From JAZKFT01 sp040386335 (GTDB lineage: Bacteria; Bacteroidota; Bacteroidia; Chitinophagales; Chitinophagaceae): a stretch of 64,000 nucleotides of DNA. The stretch lies in the NCBI GenBank assembly GCA_040386335.1, contig JAZKFT010000023.1, positions 124,001 to 188,000 on the forward strand, given 5' to 3'. A program made the translations under genes and the position numbers. The notes beneath the pieces were generated by a model. That model was not told where the DNA came from. It did no database searches and saw nothing but the letters and a program-made list of their open reading frames with translations. Of the stretch, positions 1 to 8,049 are shown in pieces. Numbering within the stretch: position 1 is the first letter of the stretch; each line of letters starts with the position of its first letter.

Positions 1-354
1 AACCCTTTGGTGGGGCCCAATTACTATCGTTTAAAACAGGTTGATAAAGATGGAAAAATAACAGATTTAGGAATGCGGTTGATTAAGGTGGAAGGTAAAG
101 CGAGAACCTGGGTTGTGTACCCGAATCCGGTGAAGGGGAGGGAAATTTATCTCCGTTCAAAAAATACTGCAAATTATTCTTTTATAACGGCCACTCTTTA
201 TAGCAGCACCGGTACGCGGCTATTTACCAAGACCTTCAGCCACGTAGGGGCGGGTAGCGTACTGACATTTAAACTGGATAAAAACCTGCCGGCAGGAAAT
301 TATTCGATGCGGCTTAGCACTGGAGAGACCGTGCCAGTGGTGATTGTTCCGTAA
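1..354 (+). CDS. C-terminal end of a T9SS-exported protein (partial, open at left edge)
   Basis: Reading frame open from base 1 to a TAA at 352-354; the N-terminus lies outside the window. The visible ~117 residues begin with PNYYRLKQVDKDG, the usual end of a fibronectin/cohesin-like repeat before the tail of Bacteroidota cell-surface proteins. A type A T9SS C-terminal sorting domain follows: VYPNPVKG, a central ATLYSSTGTRLF strand, LPAGNYSMRLS and a short hydrophobic end. In this family the domain directs export across the outer membrane and is then cleaved. The catalytic or binding part of the protein is not visible, so its function is unknown. It lies 73 bp upstream of the GH97 gene on the same strand. 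Confidence 0.8.
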   Translation, partial: NPLVGPNYYRLKQVDKDGKITDLGMRLIKVEGKARTWVVYPNPVKGREIYLRSKNTANYSFITATLYSSTGTRLFTKTFSHVGAGSVLTFKLDKNLPAGNYSMRLSTGETVPVVIVP

Positions 355-427
355 TTAAGTAGTGCAAACTCCGATTTTGAATGTAACGTGAAATTTTAGA
401 ATAAAATGAATTCCAAACCATCAGGCA

Positions 428-2260
428 ATGCAAAAACATAAAACAATTTTTCTTCTTACATCAGTGATGATAAGCATCTGTGTGATCTGTAAAAGTGAAA
501 TCATCACCCAGCTTTCAAGCACATCTCCCGATAAAAATACCCGGGTGACTTTTTCGATTGAGCAGGGTACATTGATGTACCGTATGTTTTATTACAACGA
601 ACCGGTAACAGAATGGTCAGCACTGGGATTAATAAAGGATGCAATGCCTGCTGATGAAAAAACAGTCATAAGTGGTAAATCCATAAGTAGCAATAAGGAA
701 ACATTTAAATGGCAGTTAGGGGAAAGCGACTTGATCACCAATAACTACAATGAAATAAAACTGGCTTGCAGCACCGGATCTTTTAATTTTAGCCTTGTTG
801 CAAGGGCGTACGATGGCAGTATTGCTTTTCGGTATGAGTTGCCGGAAAAGCATAGTGGTTTGGATTTTCGTATTAAACAGGAGCAAACGGAATTCAGGTT
901 TCCTGATCCATATACTCTATATCAATACAACCAGGAATCCATATTTACCCCAGTGTCCATAGATACTTTTACGAAATCCTGTGACTTTCCTGCTACAATC
1001 ACGAATGGAAAATTCTACATAAGTATTGGCGAAGCCAGCAATACTGGTTATACCAAGGCTGAATTAAAAAGGGGTGTAAAGGCTCATAGTCTTTCCGTTG
1101 TTTTTCCACGAGATTCATCGGTGAAGGTTGCCGGCTTTTTTCAAACTCCTTGGAGAACGATCAGTGTGGCCAAAACAGCGATCGGGTTACACGATTACAG
1201 CCAGCTTTATTTGAAACTAAATCCGCCCCCGGTAAATCGATTTCCTGACTGGATTAAACCTGGTAAACTTATCCGGTCGCAACTCAACACACAGAGTGGA
1301 TTGGATTGTATTGACTTTGCAGCAAAGCATGATTTCCAGTACATCATGTTCGATGCGGGGTGGTATGGTGCTGAATTTCGTGGGTCTTCGGATCCCACCC
1401 AGGTAATACCTCAAATTGATATGCCGAAAGTGCTTCAGTACGGAAAAGAAAAAGGCATCGGGGTGATACTGTATGTAAACTACGTGGGCCTGAAAGCCAG
1501 GTTGGATACCCTTCTTCCGTTGTATAAAAAATGGGGCGTTGCCGGGTTGAAATTTGGATTTGTGGATGGCCTTACACAGGGTGGCCTCACCTGGTTGATC
1601 AATGCAATCCGGAAAGTAAATGAGGCCGGATTTATCCTGGACATCCACGACAATTACAAACCGACCGGCTTAAGCAGAACGTATCCCGCGTTGCTTACCC
1701 AGGAAGGAATCATGGGTGATGAAAACAGCCCCGATGCTTTTCATACAACCACGCTGCCGTTTACCCGCTTCCTGGCAGGCCCTGCGGATTTTACGTTTTG
1801 TTATCCGAATGCAAAAAATAAATTCAGCAAAAACTTAAAGGTGAGTATGGGACAGCAATTGGCCTTGTCGGTCATTTATTTCAGCCCGCTTCAAGCCATC
1901 TTTTGGTATGGCCAACCGAACGATTATACTAACGAAGAAGAAATAGAGTTTTTTAAATATGTTCCAACCGTCTGGAATGAGACGCATTACCTTGATGGAG
2001 AGATTGGAAAAGGAATTTGCGTTGCCAGGAAAAAGGATGAAACATGGTATATTGGAACTGCGGCTGGACTTGAGGACTGGAAATCCAATATTTCTCTGGG
2101 GTTTCTTTCTAAGCGAAAAAAATACCTTGCAACTATTTACGAAGATGATAGCGCTGGAAGCATCCGGAAACGTACCGTCCATGTAACGAGAAACAGCAAT
2201 TTCTTAATTGCGTTAAAAGCAAAAGAGGGGCAGGCAATGATTATCAGACAAGTTAAATAG
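428..2260 (+). CDS. Glycoside hydrolase family 97 (alpha-glycosidase)
   Basis: 610 residues with an N-terminal signal peptide (about 1-23). Layout follows GH97: N-terminal beta-sandwich (about 25-275), (beta/alpha)8 barrel (about 280-520, starting near YIMFDAGWYG at 305-314) and a C-terminal beta domain. The segment LDIHDNYKPTGLSRTYP (404-420) followed by LTQEGIMGDE (423-432) is characteristic. Known family members are calcium-dependent alpha-glucosidases (SusB) or alpha-galactosidases. The strand that carries the Asp nucleophile in retaining members reads GLKFGFVDG here (373-381), with Gly where Asp is expected, which suggests the inverting mechanism or a divergent subgroup. The GH43 gene follows after 7 bp, so the two are probably co-transcribed. 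Product probably periplasmic. Confidence 0.88.
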   Translation: MQKHKTIFLLTSVMISICVICKSEIITQLSSTSPDKNTRVTFSIEQGTLMYRMFYYNEPVTEWSALGLIKDAMPADEKTVISGKSISSNKETFKWQLGESDLITNNYNEIKLACSTGSFNFSLVARAYDGSIAFRYELPEKHSGLDFRIKQEQTEFRFPDPYTLYQYNQESIFTPVSIDTFTKSCDFPATITNGKFYISIGEASNTGYTKAELKRGVKAHSLSVVFPRDSSVKVAGFFQTPWRTISVAKTAIGLHDYSQLYLKLNPPPVNRFPDWIKPGKLIRSQLNTQSGLDCIDFAAKHDFQYIMFDAGWYGAEFRGSSDPTQVIPQIDMPKVLQYGKEKGIGVILYVNYVGLKARLDTLLPLYKKWGVAGLKFGFVDGLTQGGLTWLINAIRKVNEAGFILDIHDNYKPTGLSRTYPALLTQEGIMGDENSPDAFHTTTLPFTRFLAGPADFTFCYPNAKNKFSKNLKVSMGQQLALSVIYFSPLQAIFWYGQPNDYTNEEEIEFFKYVPTVWNETHYLDGEIGKGICVARKKDETWYIGTAAGLEDWKSNISLGFLSKRKKYLATIYEDDSAGSIRKRTVHVTRNSNFLIALKAKEGQAMIIRQVK

Positions 2261-2267
2261 ATAGTTT

Positions 2268-3272
2268 ATGAAGCCTTATTTTAACCACTTAATTTTTACA
2301 GCCAGCTTTGCTTTGGCAGCTATTGCATCGATGGGGCAAAAGCGGTCAGTTATCAACCCTGGTGAATTGTGGCCTGATGCAGATGGTAAGCACATCCAGG
2401 CACATGGAGGTGGCATTATTAAAATTGACAAGACTTATTTCTGGTATGGCGAAGAACGTTCACAAGGCCTGGATACCAACTACCGCTATGTGAGTTGTTA
2501 TTCATCCACTGATTTAATAAACTGGAAGTTTAGGGGAGATGTAGTAAAAATGGCCGACCCTAAAAACCTCGGCCCGCGATGGGTGTTGGAAAGGCCAAAG
2601 GTTTATTACAATGCCAAAACAAAAAAGTACGTGATGTATTTCCATTTGGATGACAGCAAGTATAAGTTGGCAGAAGTAGGAATTGCTGTAAGCGATAGCC
2701 CCGATGGCCAGTTCACCTTTGTAAAAAGCTTTCGGCCGCTTGGCCATGAAAGCCGTGACATCGGTCAGTTTATAGATGATGACGGTACGGCTTACCTGGT
2801 GTTTGAGGACCGGCCCAATGGCTTCCATATTGCCCGGCTTTCTGATGATTATATGGAGGTGGAAAAAGATATGACCCTCGTAAAGGCGCATATGGAAGGC
2901 GGTGCTATTGTGCACTATAAAGGATTGTATTATTCAATCGGCTCCGCACTTACCGGTTGGAGGGCAAACCCCAACAAGTACGCTACCGCACCCAGTTTGG
3001 AAGGTCCCTGGTCTGAATTCAAAGATATTGCTCCACCCCAAACCAATACATATGGTTCGCAATCCACCATGTTGTTGAAAGTGGCAGGCACAAAGGACAC
3101 AACCATCATTTTTATGGCCGATAAATGGAAACCCTCAACCCAGTGGGACTCGAGGTATATATGGATGCCGCTGCAAATAGGTGATGGCAACTTATGGGTG
3201 CCGGAACCAAAGCCCTGGACGCTGAATATTAGAAAGGGAAAATGGAAATATGTGGAGGTAAAGCACCCATAA
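2268..3272 (+). CDS. Glycoside hydrolase family 43 (exo-beta-1,3-galactanase-like subfamily)
   Basis: 334 residues with a signal peptide ending near SMGQ (about 20-23). The five-bladed propeller opens with NPGELWPDADGKHIQAHGGG, the opening I associate with GH43 subfamilies acting on galactans (GH43_24/GH43_34) rather than with classical xylosidase/arabinofuranosidase members. Further blade motifs are VLERPKVYYN, SRDIGQFIDDDGTAYLVFED and MEGGAIVHYKGLYYSIGS, the last holding the likely acid Glu. In those subfamilies the usual N-terminal catalytic Asp base is replaced. Paired with GH97 it would suit release of galactose from side chains of plant polysaccharides such as arabinogalactan; this substrate is inference from subfamily resemblance only. 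Confidence 0.85.
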   Translation: MKPYFNHLIFTASFALAAIASMGQKRSVINPGELWPDADGKHIQAHGGGIIKIDKTYFWYGEERSQGLDTNYRYVSCYSSTDLINWKFRGDVVKMADPKNLGPRWVLERPKVYYNAKTKKYVMYFHLDDSKYKLAEVGIAVSDSPDGQFTFVKSFRPLGHESRDIGQFIDDDGTAYLVFEDRPNGFHIARLSDDYMEVEKDMTLVKAHMEGGAIVHYKGLYYSIGSALTGWRANPNKYATAPSLEGPWSEFKDIAPPQTNTYGSQSTMLLKVAGTKDTTIIFMADKWKPSTQWDSRYIWMPLQIGDGNLWVPEPKPWTLNIRKGKWKYVEVKHP

Positions 3273-3739
3273 TTATTTAACAGTCTTGTCATTCCTGCAA
3301 TTTACATGCCGTTGTTACTTTAATGATCCTTTAATGCCACTAGCAGTCCCGTTCCATCTTGGGAATTTTAATGGAGATTTTTAGGACGGTTTCGGTGAAA
3401 TCTGCAGAAAAATTACACCCCGAATATTTTAAAATAGGAGGGATCAGGGTCAGTTATTGTATGATAGTGGTCTCCTCCCATGCAAAAGCAATCACTAAAT
3501 CTTTCGAAGGCAATTCGATAGTCCTGTTGTTTTCATGGATTAAAGGTCGAAAGACCTTGAATATTTTACTTTGCGCAGGGGGGCCTTAATTTTCTTCGGA
3601 AATTAAGTTCAAATTGATTTTTAATGTATTTTTAGAACAGCTCTGAAACATTTTGACCCTTTTATCAATCGAGACCCATTCGGGACCTCGTGATATTTTG
3701 GTAAAATAAGTATTTGAAAATCAATCTATTGCACAAAAA
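3273..3739. other. Intergenic stretch with two small tetraloop hairpins, no credible gene
   Basis: About 470 bp between the GH43 stop and the tmRNA remnant. The only open frame (3359-3589, 76 codons) has no recognisable protein features and is probably chance. Two compact stem-loops stand out: AAGGTC-GAAA-GACCTT at 3543-3558 and a C(TTCG)G-closed hairpin at 3585-3607. Neither is followed by a clear U-tract. I recognise no family here. Confidence 0.4.
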
Positions 3740-3760
3740 GTTCGACTCCCTGCAGCTCCA
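3740..3760 (+). other. ssrA: 3'-end remnant of tmRNA gene, candidate attachment site (att)
   Basis: The run G-TTCGACTCCC-TG-CAGCTCCA reads as a T-loop, the 3' strand of the T-stem, and the acceptor strand CAGCTCC plus discriminator A. CAGCTCC is the partner of the GGGGCTG 5' end conserved in tmRNA. The 5' strand of the T-stem is missing (upstream is GCACAAAAA), and no tmRNA body, tag reading frame or 5' end is visible in the preceding 470 bp. A short 3' piece followed by the gene's own terminator is what integrases leave when they use the tmRNA 3' end as attB. On that model the element lies, or lay, to the left and this is the native downstream flank. The family resemblance is from memory; the integration history is inference. 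Confidence 0.6.
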
Positions 3761-3769
3761 CGAGATAAA

Positions 3770-3803
3770 GCGTTGCAAATCAATTGATTGCAACGCGTTT
3801 TTT
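3770..3803 (+). terminator. Intrinsic terminator following the tmRNA remnant
   Basis: Perfect 9-bp stem GCGTTGCAA / TTGCAACGC (3770-3778 and 3788-3796) around a 9-nt loop, then G and six T (3798-3803). It sits 9 bp after the tmRNA 3' end, where the ssrA terminator would be. The group II intron remnant starts at 3806, directly after the U-tract, which is the target position preferred by group IIC introns. Confidence 0.8.
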
Positions 3804-3805
3804 AT

Positions 3806-4020
3806 GTGCGTCAGGCATGTATATCAGCTATAGGGTGCAAGTCCCGAACACACTTTACAGTAGGGTGTGTTAGCTCAGAGCAAGGGTGTCGTAGGCGACT
3901 GCGAATCTGAAGGAAGCTGGCGGCAAAGGTCTGCAACTACGAACAGGAACTACATTTAAGGCGAGGACAGATGGGTGATGTTGCATAAGAAACAAAAGCC
4001 ATTTACTGTACGGAATCTAT
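3806..4020 (+). ncRNA. Group II intron 5' remnant (domain I), class C-like, truncated
   Basis: Begins GTGCG, the canonical group II 5' splice-site sequence. Conserved domain I blocks follow in the order seen in group IIC introns such as those of Oceanobacillus and Bacillus halodurans: CTATAGGGTGCAAGTCCCGAAC (from about 3828), CAAGGGTGTC, GAATCTGAAGGAAGC (from about 3903), GAACAGGAACTACAT (from about 3941) and GTTGCATAAGAAACAAAAGCC (about 3979-3999). The intron-encoded reverse transcriptase/maturase and the 3' catalytic domains V and VI are absent; similarity stops near 4018-4020 where another sequence begins. The RNA is therefore not expected to splice. The recognition rests on remembered consensus blocks. 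Confidence 0.78.
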
Positions 4021-4126
4021 TATCCAAAGTACCGGCATCATGCTGTAACAGGCCAACGGTTGTTTGGGCAAGAATCTGGGGTAAAGCGCCTATCACTACT
4101 AATACAGACAAAAAGTATTTTTTCAT
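4019..4126 (-). pseudogene. N-terminal fragment of a secreted protein (arylsulfotransferase-like?), truncated at the intron junction
   Basis: Reading leftwards from an ATG at 4126, 36 codons give a good signal peptide (MKKYFLSVLVVIGALPQILA) followed by QTTVGLLQHDAGTLDN. From the next codon the frame runs into the reverse complement of the group II intron and stops within it (in-frame TAA near 3959-3961). The mature start TVGLLQHDAGTLDN resembles the opening of T9SS-exported arylsulfotransferase-like proteins in Bacteroidota, which continue GYVLFAP; that assignment is tentative. The gene start survives and its body is lost, so the locus records a deletion or rearrangement between this gene and the intron. 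Confidence 0.55.
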
Positions 4127-4166
4127 TCGTTTGATTTGAGTGCTCTTTGTTGCGGAAGCCGCATAA

Positions 4167-4200
4167 GAAAGCTGATATTTTAAAAAATACCAGGGCTTTC
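4167..4200 (-). terminator. Possible imperfect terminator hairpin after the YHYH gene
   Basis: Imperfect inverted repeat (GAAAGC...GCTTTC outer arms, A/T-rich inner stem) in the 88-bp gap between the YHYH gene stop (4215) and the truncated gene start (4126). Stem quality is moderate and no strong U-tract follows. Confidence 0.3.
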
Positions 4201-4214
4201 AATTTTACAAAATA

Positions 4215-5852
4215 CTAATTGCTAACAACTACCCGATGACTTTCTGAAGTTGTGGTATTTTGAATTTTTACAATATACGTTCCATTGTAAAAGGTTTCAA
4301 CATTCATGTAGGCAATTGTTTGTCCTTTATTGATTTTTGTTTGGGTAAGCAGTTTTCCGCTACTATCATAAAGTTTTACATCCGTATCCTGCTCCAGAAT
4401 ACCACTATTAAATTGTATGGCTATAAAGTCGGAAGACGGGTTTGGTATCACCTTGAAATTGTACCCGCTGGCATTATTTACCAGGGAAATGATTGGGTAT
4501 GCCTTACTGGTTCCGTCCGCATCCACTTGTTGTAACCTATAGTAAACTCTTCCGGCAGGAATGTTTTTATCGGTAAAACTATAGTTGCTATTATGAGACG
4601 AGTTTCCAGCAGCTACTACGGTACCAACATTTTCAAAACGGACACCATCGGCACTACGCTGAATGATGAAATTTTTACTATTTATTTCATTTGCTGTGAC
4701 CCAGGTTAATACGGCACTGTTCTTTTCAATTTTACCAGTAAAACTCAGTAGCGTAATCGGTAATACCGGTGGCGGATAAATGGTTACAGGTTCTAAAATA
4801 CTGGCAACTTTTGAGGCAGTTTTGTTACCATAATAGTTGGGTCCGATTAAATACGGATAAGCAGAATTATGATTGGCATCTACGGTGGCAAAATAGCAAT
4901 AGATACCTGCCGGATATTCTGGCGTAACACAAAAACGTCCATTGTGTTCATCTAAATAACTGGCATCTCCCGGGTGGGAAAGCCACTCATAGTCTTCCCT
5001 GAAATAACCTATTGGATAGGTAGCGTTTACGGGTGGACCATCCGGCACATCTGTGCCATTTGCCGCGGTCGTTCTTACTGTTATGTTTCTTAGTTGGTAA
5101 CCCGATTTTATTCGCGTAATGCCCCCTGTACCGTCAGCATTTGCATAGCCATAGGCACCATACACAGGAAAGCCATCATATGCAAAACCTATTAGCGGAG
5201 AATGCTGCGTCGTATTGATGGCATATAAGCCATCGGCATCATATAAATTACAAATATTAGATAGTACCACCAGGTCTAGCTTGAATGCACTGGGGTTTTG
5301 ATGGTGGTGGTAGTTTGTTCCGCCCGGGTGCCCTTTTGAACAATCGAAACCCGGCCTTTCTGCTACAACGGCATCCCGGTACCAGGCGGTTGTGGCAGGC
5401 GTGCAGGCTGGCCTGCCCGGGCCGCCACAAAGTGCATTGGTGGCCGTATTCCAGGCTACGCCATCTCTAAAATCGTACATGGCCACACCATTTACAAAGA
5501 CGCCGATATTGCCCCCTGTTGTTGGTGATAAGGTCCCTGTATTTTGTGTGGGGTTTAATGGGAATTTGAAGATGGCATTCTGATCGCCTGCCTGGTTGGG
5601 GTTGCCGTCGAGGTACGGACCCACTTTATAAGCCGGAATGCCCTTGGTTTTGATATATGCAGAAGTAGCGGAGTAGCTCACTTCCTGGCAATTGACCAGG
5701 ATGCCGTTTGAAATAGCCGTTGAGTTTCCTGACATATAATAGCTGCCGGTAACGGTAGTGTTTTGCAGCCATTTTAATATTACCGGATTGGTTTGGCAAT
5801 AGCCGGAAATTGACAATGCCAGTAAAAATGCTGTTAAGGTTTGTTTTAGCAT
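4215..5852 (-). CDS. YHYH domain protein with T9SS type A sorting domain
   Basis: Start placed at the ATG at 5852 (MLKQTLTAFLLALS...) because it begins a clean signal peptide ending SGYCQ; an ATG 81 bp upstream (5933) would add a non-signal extension. About 545 residues. The central region carries the pattern that names YHYH proteins: GVAMYDFRDGVAWN, then HPGGTNYHHHQNPSAF and IGFAYDGFPVYGAYGY, rich in His and aromatic residues. A fibronectin-like repeat (LLSFTGKIEKNSAVLTWVTANE...) and a T9SS tail (VIPNPSSDF...YNGTYIVKIQ) follow. Function of the YHYH domain is not established; the clustered His residues suggest metal binding (inference). Predicted to be exported and cell-surface or released. 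Confidence 0.82.
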   Translation of the reverse strand: MLKQTLTAFLLALSISGYCQTNPVILKWLQNTTVTGSYYMSGNSTAISNGILVNCQEVSYSATSAYIKTKGIPAYKVGPYLDGNPNQAGDQNAIFKFPLNPTQNTGTLSPTTGGNIGVFVNGVAMYDFRDGVAWNTATNALCGGPGRPACTPATTAWYRDAVVAERPGFDCSKGHPGGTNYHHHQNPSAFKLDLVVLSNICNLYDADGLYAINTTQHSPLIGFAYDGFPVYGAYGYANADGTGGITRIKSGYQLRNITVRTTAANGTDVPDGPPVNATYPIGYFREDYEWLSHPGDASYLDEHNGRFCVTPEYPAGIYCYFATVDANHNSAYPYLIGPNYYGNKTASKVASILEPVTIYPPPVLPITLLSFTGKIEKNSAVLTWVTANEINSKNFIIQRSADGVRFENVGTVVAAGNSSHNSNYSFTDKNIPAGRVYYRLQQVDADGTSKAYPIISLVNNASGYNFKVIPNPSSDFIAIQFNSGILEQDTDVKLYDSSGKLLTQTKINKGQTIAYMNVETFYNGTYIVKIQNTTTSESHRVVVSN

Positions 5853-5939
5853 AAAAATTTGAGTTGAATCGTTTAGACGATGTAGATACATTAATCCTTT
5901 GGTGAAATATATTTTTTGTACCGGTATCATCATGAAAAT

Positions 5940-5967
5940 GGAGACTATCTATTTTCAGATAGTCTCC
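5940..5967 (-). terminator. Stem-loop terminator downstream of the GH16 gene
   Basis: Perfect 11-bp stem GGAGACTATCT / AGATAGTCTCC with a 6-nt loop. On the minus strand it follows the GH16 stop (6004) by about 37 bp and is followed by ATTTTCAT. On the plus strand a run of eight T lies 3 bp beyond the stem, but no plus-strand gene ends here. Confidence 0.65.
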
Positions 5968-6003
5968 TGCATTTTTTTTGTTACCTGCAATGTGAAAAGA
6001 TGC

Positions 6004-7893
6004 TTATTTCCTTATGAATATTTTTGATTCTGTGACGTCTCCCTTTTGAATTTTTACAATATAGGTTCCGGTTGATACGCTACGGATATCCATACTTTCG
6101 CGAAACCAACCAACCCTTTTTCCAAACGATGTAGTACTTACAACAGCACCTGCCATATTGTAGATGCTTACTGTTACAGATGACATTTTCTTCACCTCTG
6201 TTGTTATATAAATCTGTCCTTCTGCAGGATTTGGGTAAACTGTTATTCCTTGCGCACCAGCATCGGTAACCACACTAGACAGGTCTTCTGCAGCCGGGTT
6301 TGCAGCCGGAATATCGCCCTGGTTTGCCAGGTTCCATTTAAAGGAGGAGTAGGTGGTGTTAAGCGTATTTTGTACAATTTGTATACCAGTTCCATTAGTA
6401 CCGGCATTTGGACGAATATACAGTCCCGATTTCCTGTTTTTAATCCAGTAGTAGGGCGCTTCATCTGAAGCCTGTACTACCCAATGGAGTTCGGTATTGT
6501 TTTGATTGGCACCTGATAGGGCAACCTGCGACAAATCTGTATTCTCACCCATCGATCCACCTGTCGGCTGGATGGCGTTTCCAGTGTATTTATTTACGAT
6601 GAAATAATAACCGCTCGTTGGAGCTGCCCTAAATTCCCATTGAAAAGAACTCAAAGTTGGTACAGCAGCTACTTCTTCCTGGATGATCGTTGCAGTGGCT
6701 GAACCAGCAGTTGGCCGCATATAATCAGCAGTCAATTTGTTTACCACATGAAAATAGTATTGGGATAGGGGATTGCCACTACCTGTGGCAACCGTTATTG
6801 ACACAGCGGCTGAGGTAGTAGTTGCGCCATTATTGTCCGTAGCCCTGGCGGTTATACTGTGGCCACCAACACCTGCACCATTCCAGGTAAAGCTATATGG
6901 GTTGCTTGCGTCTGTGCCTAATAAAGTGGCACCATCATAAAATGATACTGAACTAACGGTTCCGGGTGCTGCATCTGTAGCATTGGCTGTAAGTGTTATT
7001 GTACTACCTGAGGCATAGCTGGCGCCTGATGTGGGTGCGGTAATGTTTACTGCCGGTGGTGTATTTGTTGGCGTGCCATTTGGATTTGGAATTTCATTTC
7101 CTGCTGGCGGACGTGCATTGTTCCACCCGGTGATGGATAACCACAACATGCCATTTACCACACCTACGTTAGCTGCCCGAAATGTACATTGATTATCACC
7201 AAACGTATGGGTAGAAATATTATAATTGGTAGTAACCTCTGCGAGATTGTTGAAATCGTTTCTGATTGATACCGGGTCGAAACCAGTCCCGTTCCATTTT
7301 TGATAGGTAAACCAATCTACAAATTGAAATGAGGGCAAATCTGCGGGGTTAAATGGGCCGAGCCAGTTGCCAGGAAAAGTTGCCCAATGGTTAAAGCACA
7401 TACGCATGGCGTCGGCTATGTTACCTACAGGATCGTTTCCCTGAGGAGCGTTTTGGCCCTTTAAGATGCGCCTTACCTGTGTGCCATTATTATACCAGGC
7501 AATGTAGCCTGGCGTCCATTCTACCGTAAATGTAACAAACTTGTTGGCGATGGGTATGGCGTTATGGAAAGCTTCCCACCGTCTTGGATTATAATCGTTG
7601 GTTTCATACTCCCAGATGGGGTTCGATTGCCATGAATTAGCACTTTTTCCGAAGGTTTCAACATCAATTTCATTCCACTGAATATTTGGTTCTGTGCTCC
7701 CTTCTTTCCAAAGAAAAAATGTGGAAGTAGTGCCACTCATGTCGCTTGAATACATCTTGAATTCAAACCGGCCATATTTCACCTGCGTTTTAGATTGGAT
7801 CTCTCCGGCAGAGTAGTAACGTCCATTATTATCCTGCGCATGCAATGCTGTTGCTGCCAGGGTAATGAGACTCAAAAAAATCGTTTTTTTCAT
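6004..7893 (-). CDS. GH16 endo-glycanase with Ig-like, ricin-type lectin and T9SS domains
   Basis: 629 residues, signal peptide 1-19. GH16 catalytic domain about 22-270 with the active-site signature NEIDVETFG: Glu75 nucleophile, Asp77, Glu79 acid/base. It begins late (NGRYYSAGEIQSKTQVKYGRFEF) and is compact, closer to licheninase/xyloglucanase-type members than to long laminarinases, so a beta-glucan-type substrate is likely but not certain. Then one Big_17-type Ig domain (about 280-370), a ricin-type beta-trefoil CBM13-like domain (about 375-525, PYYWIKNRKSGLYIRPNAG) and a T9SS type A tail (VYPNPAEGQ...STGTYIVKIQ). The Ig and lectin modules are nearly duplicated in the next gene upstream. 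Expected to be secreted or cell-surface. Confidence 0.88.
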   Translation of the reverse strand: MKKTIFLSLITLAATALHAQDNNGRYYSAGEIQSKTQVKYGRFEFKMYSSDMSGTTSTFFLWKEGSTEPNIQWNEIDVETFGKSANSWQSNPIWEYETNDYNPRRWEAFHNAIPIANKFVTFTVEWTPGYIAWYNNGTQVRRILKGQNAPQGNDPVGNIADAMRMCFNHWATFPGNWLGPFNPADLPSFQFVDWFTYQKWNGTGFDPVSIRNDFNNLAEVTTNYNISTHTFGDNQCTFRAANVGVVNGMLWLSITGWNNARPPAGNEIPNPNGTPTNTPPAVNITAPTSGASYASGSTITLTANATDAAPGTVSSVSFYDGATLLGTDASNPYSFTWNGAGVGGHSITARATDNNGATTTSAAVSITVATGSGNPLSQYYFHVVNKLTADYMRPTAGSATATIIQEEVAAVPTLSSFQWEFRAAPTSGYYFIVNKYTGNAIQPTGGSMGENTDLSQVALSGANQNNTELHWVVQASDEAPYYWIKNRKSGLYIRPNAGTNGTGIQIVQNTLNTTYSSFKWNLANQGDIPAANPAAEDLSSVVTDAGAQGITVYPNPAEGQIYITTEVKKMSSVTVSIYNMAGAVVSTTSFGKRVGWFRESMDIRSVSTGTYIVKIQKGDVTESKIFIRK

Positions 7894-8049
7894 TTTTTTT
7901 TGTTAGTCTTTTGGTTAATTATAGTCAAGAGTATTAAGGTTGCTTACTTTCTTGCTGGCCAATCTTTTACGAGCCTTGTTTAGGGTAGGTTGGCTATTTG
8001 ATGACCAGGACCGTTTATTATTTTGGCAATGTCTGGCTCAGACGTCGCA

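Noticed and set aside
1217..1648. 143-codon minus-strand frame inside the GH97 gene
   Set aside because: Shadow of the GH97 coding sequence on the opposite strand; no domain or signal.
3359..3589. 76-codon open frame after the GH43 gene
   Set aside because: No signal, domain or protein-like composition; it covers two hairpins and has no plausible upstream start context.
3740..3760. Ordinary tRNA gene
   Set aside because: Only the 3' strand of T-arm and acceptor are present, with no D or anticodon arms upstream; the CAGCTCC acceptor strand fits tmRNA better.
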